A stretch of DNA of 64,000 bases from Aquila chrysaetos chrysaetos. Lineage: Eukaryota > Chordata > Aves > Accipitriformes > Accipitridae. The stretch is taken from the NCBI RefSeq assembly GCF_900496995.4, contig NC_044005.1, forward strand, positions 34,261,363-34,325,362, in the 5' to 3' direction. A program made the position numbers and the translations under genes. The notes below the pieces were generated by a model. The model searched no databases. It was not told the DNA's origin and saw only the letters and a list, made by a program, of their open reading frames with translations. Below, piece after piece: positions 49,594 through 61,375 of this stretch; within the stretch, counting starts at the first letter, position 1, and each line of letters begins with the position of its first letter.

Positions 49594-52500
49594 TATCAGG
49601 TTTAGGGTTTATGTAAGGGACTTGTAATACTTCATTTTTAACACTGCTTTCTAGTCATGAAGTGTGTAGGTTCTTATCTTCAGAAGTAGTTCATTTCTGA
49701 GGCCTATGTTGTCAAGGAAGCATAAGCATCTATCTGCCTACTAACGGTGCACTTTCAGAGTAAGACGCTGAATCCAGCTATATTATATTGTAACTTCTTA
49801 AGCCTATGGTTTCACTGAGCATCTTGATCTAAGTCTACAAAGGACTTGAATTTTTCTGCTTCGACAGCAGCTAACTTTTACAATTTTTCAGAGCAGAGCT
49901 TTTTATTTGTCATTCATTTTTCTGGAGTGGTTTTGTTAAAGGTTTGAAGAGCACTGGAGTACAAAGGAGAAGAAAAGAATCCACAGTTGGAGTGGATGGA
50001 GGCTTGAAAGACCAAAGGAGCTGGCAATTAAACTGGTTTATATTTCTGTGGAACCATGGCTTGAGTTAAGGAGAAATAAATGAGCTGGGATCACAATAGT
50101 GCCACTGATGAACAGACCAGTTTCTCTGCCACTCCCTGGGAAACAAGTGTGAATAATAATATTCAGAGCCAGTTATTCCTGGATGAGGTAGACAATACTC
50201 AATGATTACTGAATCACTTATAGCTGATTCTATTTTAGAATTGATTTACATTTGGTTTTGGCAAGCGGTAAGTGCACTAAAGAACAGTTGGTCATAAAAA
50301 CAACATTCTTTTAAGTAATCACATATAGATTACATTTAGGTTAACTGGAGGATTAATAGAAGTTGGTCCTTAGGTTTCTTGATTTCAAAAGAAAGTATGA
50401 ACTTCAAGAAATTAGGAGAATTAATTAAATCAAAGAGTGGTCAGCAAGGAAAGCTAAACCTCAGTGATGGGAAGTGTAGTGGTGAAATAAGATTTGCCAG
50501 AAGTCAAATGTTATTAGTCTTAAAAAATATATAGCAAAAGGTTCTTCAGCCACGTAAATTTAAAAGAACAGTAAGTGAGATCCCTGTGTACTGAAAATGA
50601 AGGAGCAATGGAGGATAAATTATGCATAGTTCAAAATGTATTTGAATATTTGGCCTCAGTTTTCAATACGGATCACAAGATAGGTGAAAGGAAAGGGGGA
50701 CTGAAAATCTGAAGTAGCAGCAAAACTTGTAAGGCTTGGTGTGGGTCAGTTAGGAAAGCTGTATGTTTATTTTTCTAGAAATATAATGGAAGTAGTATAT
50801 GAAACACCTGACCACCTGTGACAGCAGGAAATTGGATTTGATGAGCCAAGAAATCCTTTCTATTCTTAAATTCCAGTGCTCCTGTACTGACTTGCCCCAA
50901 AACTCCTGTCCATCAATACAATTAGTTTTTCTGCACCACAGAGAATCTTGACAAATCAAATTATCTTGATTTATAATATGAATGTTTTCATTTAGATTTG
51001 ATCTTGTAATTTAGACAGTATGGACACATCATTGCATGTAAATGCAGTGGGACGCAGATGGTATAATCATCTATTCAGGGTAACTAATTTTTAAGTGTTT
51101 TAAATTTCAAGATCAAGAGTTTAGTAACAATCTAGATTCGTTCTTGCAAGCCTTTCCACAAGCAGATGCCTGCACATGTGTAGAGTCCTCTAAAACTCAG
51201 TAGAGGTCTCTGCAGGTGCAAGAATCTTCATCATAAAGCTACTCTGAAAATCAGGAACTAAGAGTCTCACATAGAGTTACAAGTAGCCTAAGTATTTCTG
51301 ATAACTCAAGTAATATGTTAAAATTTAATAGATGTGCTTAATGTCAGCTAAAGTCATATTGCAGGAAGCATAAGATTATTAACTTGGAGAAAAATACGCT
51401 TTTGGCTTCTAAGGATAGATTTTTACTTGCATAAGATCTGTGGGACTGGATATTAAGGTAAAAGGTATTTTCCATCTCACAGTGCTTCACCCTGCTGACT
51501 TCCGCTTTAAATTACTTTCTTCTTAACATGAATAACAAAAATAGTTAAGAAAATAGAAAATTTTTAAATTTTACACACCCTCCAAGTCCTCCAGTTATCA
51601 CAATATATTATGGGTACTCATGCCAGCCTGCACATTTACTTGCGTGTCCTTGACCACTCCAGAATTGTCATGAGAGTATAACACCTTTCCACTTAAATGC
51701 CAGCCCACAGCTGTCTACTGCCCTTTGCAGTTGAGAGCTAGAAAACGCTGATTTTTCAGGGTCCCATCCCTCCCTCCCATGGATTGTCTACCTTTTGCCA
51801 TATGTTATTGAAGTTGCCAGCTTTCTATTTGTAGTTTAAGTATTCTTGAAGTCCTTTAAGCAAAGGAATATAGCTTGGATGTCTGGTCAATCCTAAGAGC
51901 TCCGTGTGATCCTTTTAAGATCTGGAAGTAGTTGTATTTCCATTTTTGCCAATCTGAATCTCACCTGTTCACAACCCCTGTCTATCTTTGCCCTAGTGGG
52001 GATGATGGGGCTTTTCTAGGACAAAGTCCAAACTACCTTGTCTGCTTGACATCAGTCATCTGACATCACTGCACAGATTGGCGTAAGCAAGCTGCTAGGC
52101 TTAGGCATGAAGTTCCAGGACTTGCCTTCACATAAAGTACGTCCTTGAGTTAGCCAGAAGAAGCAGCTTTCTTACTAGTAGTAAGCTTTCCAGTAGTCAA
52201 ACAATATGGATAAGTGGTATGTTTGGCTTCAAAACTGACACTTAGACTGCTTCTGCCCAGCAGTGTGATCACTGCCATATAGGTATTCCGAAAACCCTGA
52301 TGCATTCCTTAGTTTGCGACTTCTTCTGCTTTATCTCTTAGTCAGAAAGCAAATAATATCATGAACAACTTCCTGGCCTCTGTGGTCTAAGTTTGGTAAC
52401 TTTCCATTCAAACTCTTGTTTCAGGAAGTCAAAAGGTGAAGGTGCTTCACTCTGAAGAGTCTGTCTTTGGTCCGGCAAAAGCATGACACAATTTTGCCAT

Positions 52501-55500
52501 CCTATGATAAATTCCGAGTTTACATGGGACATTTGTTATAAAACCACCCTCTTCTCTATAGTAACAAGTTAATAACTTCAAAAAGATAATAAGACTTCAT
52601 AACCTGTAGAAGTTCAGCCAATGAACAGATGAAGTAGACAATCCTGGCACCGACAAGTCACCTGGCAGAAACCAATACAATATATAGAAAGATTAGAAAC
52701 CAAAACACCAGTTCAAGGAGAAGGTTTCCTTTCTGATATTGAATGCTGACAACGGGATTGGAAGGAAAATGGTTGCATTTATCCCATTACTTGCCTTAGT
52801 ACGTTTTGGAACCCAATGACCACAAACCAACAGAACCTCTTACATTTTAACACGGTTTATGAGTTAGAGAAAAAGCACTCACTCAGTAGTCGCAAACATC
52901 TTAATTTCAAGATGAATGAATGGTTAACTGAGAGCACATCTCCATAGTTACCTGCTAATCAGCAATAATCAGAGTTGGGCAGTTCATAATAATTTTACTG
53001 CTCTTCACCACGGTCTTGCACCATCCAGTGTTTTTGTCTGAGCGGACCACAAGATTCTTGTCAGCCCCGCTCAATGTTTGCCGAGCCATGTCTTCATTCA
53101 TATATTCAGAATCTTTGTTTTAATGTCGCAGCACAACTTCAAATATTTCTTCAGGAGCCTATCTGTATTAATCACTGTAGAGAATAACAGGTCTTCAGTG
53201 TTTTCTCCATGCCACCTACCAGTGTCTTGAAATGGCACTGTTTAGGGAAAAAAAAAAAGAAAGAATAATGATAGAATGAAGCAAGAGAAGTTAGAGGAAC
53301 CCTTTAGTTTCACTCCTGGTCTGAAATTGTATGGTTTTCTGTTAGGGATCCAGTAGTGCATGATGTGATAAATCCTGCAATACACGCAGTACACAGCAGA
53401 GCAGTATAATGTATGACCATGCTGTTCAGCACCTTTTTTTTAAAACACTGTAGTGCAGTTTAAACACAACAATGCAAAGGAAAGATGTTTAGATGTGTAT
53501 GTATGGGCACAGCGGGGTGGAAGCTTGTGTTACCAATCAACTAACCATCAGAAAAAAAATGGCAAATTTCAAATGTGGATGTAACCCTAGAAGAGCCTGA
53601 AACTAAAAACTTAGGATACAATTTTGATGCATGCAAGTGAAGCAGAGGACACATTTCTTAACTATCTCGCAGAATGAAATGTTCTCTTCAGTCTGGGTGT
53701 TGCAGCTTCTGGTTAGGTTCACTTCTAGAACTGAGAGAGGAGAGGGATGTGCAAAGAAAGTGTTTACTGCAATACAACTTGCGGGACTACTTCAGCATCA
53801 TAGTCAGCAGCATTTATAAAAAAATACAACACTGAAAACTGCGTAATGTATTTTATTCTTAAAACTTATCAAACACATATGACAAACAACGTCAGTTAAT
53901 CCTGATTTATTTTGCTTGCATGTTGCTGTCATCTACTTTCCTGTCGTACAGCCAGCTTGTGACAATATACCTGACGGATGAGATACAATTGTTTTTAAAT
54001 TTGATTATACCCTTTGCACTTGAAGTGCTAAGGTTGTGTTAGCACTTCCATTATAAGCTCCTGTTTGTCAGGGTTTATGTCACAACCATAAAAATGTACT
54101 TCTGACCTAGTCTGGCTACCTAAGATTGCTGTCTAAGGAATAATTCAATTATGCATAATTAAAAACATGGTTTTATGTGCATTTCCATACATTGGAACAT
54201 AGTTAATAAAGACTTTTAGTACATAGATCAAAGGCTGCCTAGTGCCCCTTTCTTTACAACCACATATCTTTTTTTCCCTCTGTATCTCCTTCTATACTTG
54301 GCTGATAGAACTTTTCAGGTATCATTATCTCCAAGAAGATTCCAGTTATGTACTGAAAAGAAAAATTAAACAAAAAGAAACTTCATATGTTGCTAAATAT
54401 TCCCAGATATGTAATCATAGGCTCCTTTAAAAAAGGAAGAGGTGAAGTACTGCATTAGTTTGCATGCTAAGGATTATGAAATTATAATGATACTATCAGG
54501 AAATGTTTTTTTATAAATTTAATTAGTAATATAGGGCCTTTATTCTTCATTTTCTTACATATTGTAAAGTCACCACAATTAGTGTGAAGCTCACATAAGT
54601 GGAACTGGTCAAGAACTTCTTGGTGAAACCACCTTTTTATCAGAAAATGCTTGTTCACTAAAACTGTAATTTTTCGGAGCCATCTATCAGTTTTATCACA
54701 ACCTTTTTTGGTGACGTGATCTCATATCAAGCCTGTGCTTTCCTGATTGAAACTGGAAAGTGAAACTGCCCCTCTTCCTGAACAAAGAAGTAGCTAAGGC
54801 ATTCATAGGGGATGTGGAAAATCCCAGTTCAGATCTCTGCTCTGAATTTGACGAAACTGGAATTTAAACCCATGTGTATATATGCGATGTGTGCCTGAGG
54901 CATGAGTCTGCTGAGCGTTGCTGTTTTACTAGTTAAAAAAACCAGCTCAGAGTTAACCTACTTTACTGTAGAATCAGAGATTTCCTGAAATCTGCCCAGC
55001 TTTAGATGTACGTAGCAGCCATTGTCAGTATAAGTTAAAGCATTGTAATCCCATAAAATACTGTGCCATGTTTACACAGGTACAAATGACCACACATAAT
55101 GTGAAGTAGCAGAAAGGCTGCCTCTGGAAGTGGTCAGACATGCTTCAGGTGGGCACTGCATATAGTCAGATCTAAGAAACCACAGAGGTGATTTAATGTC
55201 ATTGAGATGATACATTAACATTTAAAAAATAACTAAAATTTAGATGCCAGTGTGTGTGAATGGTTCAAAGTATACATCAACAGTCTTGTATTGTCTGAAT
55301 ACGTGCTCAACATACACACTGCAATCAAAAATCAGTTGTCAGGGAATTCATTGACAATACTGGCTTGAAAATTTTACATCGAGAATATATTAAAGCTCTT
55401 CCTCCTTTCAAAATAGAAAGCACATAAGCCAAGATTTGTCAGTGGGCCATGTCTTGTGCTGTGCCCAGACATACTGTGATTTTGTTTATGTCTATGAAGC

Positions 55501-56939
55501 AGATGATGAATGTGCTTTTTGTCTTAGTGATGAATCTGCTGCCTTATGGTTAATGAGGAAGATTCAGGTAAAGCGTCTGGAATTTCTGTCTGTAAGGTGA
55601 ACCCTTATCTATAAAGACTGATCAGAGTGAAAGTGGGTGTTTCAGGATACCGTGGTTTCTAGGGCAGCTTGTTATGTGGAAACAGAGTGAGATGAGGAAG
55701 ATCAAAGCAGAAGACCTAATTTTTCTTTAGTTTATTCTCTTTATTTTTCCTTTTTCTGCCTGCATTCTAGACAAGGATTTATTTTCAGGGGGAGCCATCC
55801 ATAAACCTTATTTTTCTAATTTATGGGGCGGTATTTCCAGCCTTTTCCATAGGATAAATTAGCCAACCCACCTTCTCCATGGAAAAAGGAATAAAAAGAA
55901 ATGTTAGTTCATTTCAGTTTATCAATTTTGGTTAGAAATTCAAGTGGGAGAAATGTGAGGAAGATTAAACTGTCTGTCTATTTTCATTGTATGTTTGAAC
56001 TTTAGGGCAGATCCTTTAGTAATGAAGAAGTCAAACTTCCCCTGTACCTAAAATATGGTCTTTTCAAGATTGGATTTCAGTTAGTTTAAAGCAGCATAAA
56101 CATATTAAGTCTCCATACAAACTCACTTTCAACATATGGCTAGTAAAGGGTATGATGAAAACAGTGACCTAAGAATTTTGAAAATCTCTGGCATAAGTAC
56201 GTCAGTTAAAAATGAAGATATAGTGAGAAGTATGGGGAATGTAGGAAAACCACTTGGGGTTAATATTCCAATAGAGAACATGAAAGATTAGTCTGAAATT
56301 AAAGGCACTTTTCATATTTCTAGTATAATTGAAGCAAGGAAAACAGTTGGTGAACATGTCAGTCACTTTTTAGACATGTCACAGCTGTCCATGTGCTTAC
56401 CACATCACCCTGTTCAATTTTTAGAGTTTTTAATATGAATATCAATTCTTCTATTCATAAATGTAACCTATAAATGCCAGGAATCCCTTAGGAGTTTTCT
56501 CAGACTTTATTTAATGCCCCACAAGAAAGGATGTAAAAGAGACCTTTCTTTTGTAAAGTGATCCTATAATTCTGTTCAATATCCATCATTTTCAAGGCCA
56601 AGTAATCATATTTAATGGATCCTAAATTACTTTCTGTCAGGCAAGGATTCCCTTGATAATATTAACCAGTACAGAGGACTGACACTTGGAGGGCTGAAAG
56701 TAAGAGGGTTTTTTATTGCAAGCAGCTTACAAGTACTTAGACAGGGGTGGCACTCACTAGCCCTGCAGTAGGTAAGGGTCAGTGTTTCCATTTTGACCTG
56801 TGCTTTCAATGGGTTTTAGCTTGGCTGTAAATACTCAAATTGGTTTCTGCCAAAAAAAGCAATGCCTAAGGTGACCTGCAAAGGCTTTTTATCCTGTGCT
56901 GTGTTTGTCTCTGATTTTTTCTCTGATTTTTTTGAGGGC

Positions 56940-57480
56940 GGGGGGCGTGTTAAGCCTGGATTTCTTACGGCATACAAAGATGTCGTCAGGGAGCAGCAAG
57001 AGCAGCATGCTCTCTAAGGGAAGGTGAGCCAGGAGCCAAGGGCGTCCCAAGGCAGGTGGAGGGCTGTGATTGCACTAACAAAGGTCCAGTCCCATAGTAC
57101 CCCAAGAAGAAGAGCACAGCAAGTCTGGTGATGGTAATGAGGGTCAGCCAGCACTCCCGGGGTTGCCAGGCAAAGCTGTAGTGGTGAGACAGGTGCAAGT
57201 CCAAACTGGGAAGTCAAGTCAGTGGGTCGGGGTCAGGTCTGGATCAGTGGGGTACATGGCCAGGCACAGGCAGGGATCCTCGACAGGGACCGAGGGCAAG
57301 GGCAGGGGGTTGAAAGCAGCTTCCGAGCAAGGAGGGTACAACCATCCCCCTTCTTACAGTTCTTTCTCACAGCAGTCTTTCCTCAGCAGTCTGAACCCAG
57401 ATTATCCAGCTGCACCGTGTCTGTGTCGACTCGAGAACAGACAGACAAATCCCTTGGAGCAGGGGCATGGGGCTGCACTC
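56940..57480. other. GC-rich islet in AT-rich DNA
   Basis: About 540 bp with clearly higher G+C, few CpG, and purine-rich GGGTCAGG / GGCAGGGATC-like phrases. It opens with GGCGGGGGGCGTG at 56938. Overlapping ORFs on both strands (57163-57546 plus, 56986-57204 minus) have no known domain. It is most likely an old repeat or retroviral LTR remnant; an unrecognised exon cannot be excluded. Confidence 0.4.
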
Positions 57481-60213
57481 AGGGTACTGGTAAATGTCTG
57501 CAATTTTTTCTACCTCAGTTTTTGTTACTGTTTTCATATTGATTAGCTTTTACCGCTGAAACGTTTGAGAGTCTAGATGAGCAATGTCATGTCTAGCCTT
57601 TCATCCTGAGTTAAGGTTTCTGTAGAGGGGAGGTTGCTGTGCTGTGCAAGAGGTGGCTGGGAAGGAATCCACTCTAAGAAGCGCCTAGAATTTTATGTAG
57701 AGAGCTTTCACTAATTCAGAAGTTATGGCATTGATATTTTAACAATACGACATTCTTTTCCCAAGTATTCAGTAGGCATTTAAGTTCAACAAATATTTAA
57801 TAAAAGCTACTTAAACTCATCAGTCAAACATTATCAAAACACTTTCCATCTCAATTTTTTCAGTGGAGAATGGTGCTGGAGATTTCAGGCTATGAAAGCA
57901 TGGGTTGTATGGCCTGGACTGGGTTTGATAATAAGTATATGATTTTCTGTGGTGTCAAATACAAAATAATTTATTTGTTACATCTATTGTGTCATTTACT
58001 CCAGCAGTAATAAGGAGGGGATCTGCTCTGCATTATTGGAATTAAGGAGCAATAATGGGATACACTGAAAACTTAGTGTTGCCAATCTGTTTCTTAATAT
58101 GATGTACTCTAAGGATCTGGGTAACATTTCTCAGTTTGTTTGCTAAAGGTTTCTTTTTCACTATGAATTAGTCATTTAAAGGCTGATCTTGCTCCCATAT
58201 GTAATTGGTTACAAGGGTGGGGTAAATGTTACTCAATCTGATTGGAAATATCATTCATCTTCCACATATAAATCATTTCGTGGTCTAGTACAGGGAAAAA
58301 TATGACTTTTAGACTTCCTCTGTGCTTCAGTTTATTTCTGTAAAATGAAGAGACCAAATCTTTTCTTGATCAAAATACGCTTTAAAATAACATTTGTTAT
58401 TACTTGTGAAGTGGTGAAACACCATAATACTTAGTGTCACATAATGCCTATGAATAAACATTCCTGCTACCTGGAGAAAGTACAATAGCTTCAGTCGATT
58501 CTCCCAGAGTCACATTCCACAGACATATCTACAGGTAGAGGTACTAAGTCCCAAGTGAAGGAATTTCTGATACTTCTGCATTCAAAGCTTGTTCTATATC
58601 ATTTCCATAATAAACTAAATAGTCAATAAAGAACCTTCCCATATGCCAAATATCAGTCATGTTTTATCAGAAGTTTCACCTTCCATTTTTCTGCTATAGT
58701 TTCTGCTAATTTTTACTCTTTTGTACGCATAATCAAGCTCCCACCCCTGTTTCTGATAACTGCTTTATACAGATCCGACAGAATATATCAGAATTGTACA
58801 GATAGTCCTAGGAATTTAAACACCAGATGATCAAGGACTTTGAGTGGAAAAAGTTTTTCTCATCATCCCAAACCACTGTATTTAGGTGAAGAAAATATTG
58901 TTCCCTGAAAGAAATGTTATTTCACAGAGATTTTTTTTTCTTTTCTTTGAGACTGAAAGAGAGGTTTCCCAATATTCATCTACAGCTGAGAGTTTGAAAC
59001 AGTGATACAAACATTATGCAGAAATCTATGAATATGGGCATAACAAAGAAAATAACCTTTCAAAATGTCACATGGAGCACAATGAAGAGAATTTGGATAT
59101 CTGGAAATTTATCAGACTATTATTTTTAAGTATTCAAGTCAAAACAAGTACTTCTATTGATTGCATTATGTGAAAGACTGAAAGCAATTCTTTAAAAAGA
59201 CTTTTATTAGGAGATAGGAGTAGGAGAAGATAGTAGGATTGGTTGTGAAAGCAGCTGAAGGAGGCATTATGAATTTGGATGGTCACAGGAGAAAAAAAGG
59301 GGGATAAAATGAAGCTGAGCCGCACCAACATATCCCACAAACAACCGAGGTTTCCTTAGAGTCAGGACAAACAAGGCAATGGGCAATCATTGACACAAGA
59401 GAAATAACTCAAAGATTTTCTGTGAAATAAATTTTCTTAATACATGTTCTTTCCTTGAAGATTTACATGAAGTCTTCTGGAGGTGATGATTTAGTGTATA
59501 GGCCTTGGGTGGGGAAGACATTCAAATCTGTTTTTTCTGATTGGGAGTGGCCAGGAAATAATACTCCTTGCTGAGTGCAAAAGGCAAAAAGTGTATGTCT
59601 GACTTCCATACCTCAGGCCAGTACCTTAACCAGCAGGAAATAGGCTTCTTTATGGGAATTTCAGCACCATTAAGGTTTTCAAAAGTCTTTTACTCATTCC
59701 AAATGGAAAGGAGAACCAGTGTAAAAAATTGCTACAGAAAGAGGAATTATTGTTATCTATTTAGCTATACCTTCTTCAGCCCTGCATTTACCACTTTTGG
59801 CACTTTAAAGCACAATCCATTTCATACACATTTTCCAGGAGAAAATCAATATGAAACTCTAATCTGAGCTATAAGTAGTTGCTACACTGAGCAAAAAAGT
59901 TTGATACACTGAACTGCTCAACCAAATAAATAATTTAGATAAGTGAGTCAATGGCGCTGAAAAGTAAGTCTTCATTAATGGACACGACTGAGAGAGCAAA
60001 GAAAGCAAAATGAATCATCAGTCCATTGCCTTTAATAATATGATTAAAGAAAGAAGGTACTGAATTATTAAGAACAGTGGGGATGGAAAAGAAAAAGAGC
60101 AAAAACCATAAAGGGTACCAGTTTGCAGAATGATGATGAACTGGATACTCTTGCTATTCTGAAGGGGTTTGTTTGTCTTTTAATTTTTTAAACTCTGGGA
60201 GCTGACAATTATT

Positions 60214-60320
60214 TAGGCCTTGATTCTCCACCTAGCAAAATCACAGGCATCTCCTTCCTCTCAGTTTCATATAAATCAATGATCTCTGTGATTTACATAT
60301 AAAAGTGGATTAGCGACTAA
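60214..60320. repeat. Second decayed palindromic repeat
   Basis: GGCCTTGATTCTCC is followed by AAATCACAG (60238-60246) and its exact inverse CTGTGATTT (60286-60294), then ACATATAAAAGTGG. The order resembles another reptile/bird palindrome whose arms include TTTACACCAGTGG (from memory). Very diverged. Confidence 0.45.
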
Positions 60321-61348
60321 GTCTGGAGGAGGCCCCTGAAGTAGTATTAAAATCAAGTCCTGTTCCTTCTGAGGTTAATAGCAAAACTCAGACAGACCTT
60401 AATGAGGACACAAACAACCTCCAGGATTTTGAATCTAGGACAGGAGCGTAAATTATACAGATTTTCTTTTTACAGAGAAATAAAGAATGAATACACAAAA
60501 TTTAATTCCATGAAAGAAGAATATTTTAGGCTGATAGTAGTATGCTTTGAATCCACCTTCCAAATAATTACACAAAGCCAATTCCTTCAGATACCTTGCA
60601 TTGCTTCAAGAAAAGGCTAGCTTTACTGCCCCTTTTTATTCAGCTATACAGCTGTGTATTGTTCTTTATGTACAAGCTTATAATGTACACTTAAATTGGA
60701 TGTACAGTTCAAAGATTTCTTGTCTGCTGGACTGGCTTTTCTCTCACAAATGATCTGATTCAACTCTCTGGATATAGAATCCCTAAGTAATTATACATTC
60801 GGATTTAGTTTTAGATTTGCAACTCTTCAAAAGAATATTGTAAAAAGCTGACGTAAGTCCTTGTCCATGACATCTGTGCATAAAGATTTGCTCAGATTCA
60901 CATGGTTATCTAAGTACGTGCTTTTTACATGCCATTAAAGCATGATGAAAGGGTATGCTGGGGATTCTGTATTTTAATTTGATTTGATCAGTTGTTAACT
61001 TTTATTTCTTCTGAATTGGATATTCTAATAGCAAGGATAACCTCATTTGGTGTATTACAGAGACCTCTGTTATTATTACTAAATTCCATTATATAAAAGA
61101 CAGATTTATTTTAATTTATGTTATTTTATTTTCATAAATTTACTTTGCTAAATTTACTTGTACATGCTAGCTTTTGCTGCCTAACTATGTAGCTGTAATG
61201 CTATAACCTCTGTCCTTACCCCTCTTCCAGCTGCCCTATATTTTGGTTTTTTTTTTTTTAATTTCATTTTGCTACATCACATCTAAATTGAATTGTCAGC
61301 TCTCCTAGGAAGAACACAGAGAATTCTGCATGGTTCTGGTATAATAGT

Positions 61349-61375
61349 AACAACAACAACAACAACAACAACAAC
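61349..61375 (+). repeat. (AAC)9 microsatellite
   Basis: Nine perfect AAC units. A likely length-polymorphic marker. Confidence 0.97.

Noticed and set aside
57163-57546. 127-codon plus-strand ORF
   Set aside because: It falls in the GC-rich islet, a second frame is open over nearly the same span, and no domain is visible. Kept as a finding about composition, not as a gene.
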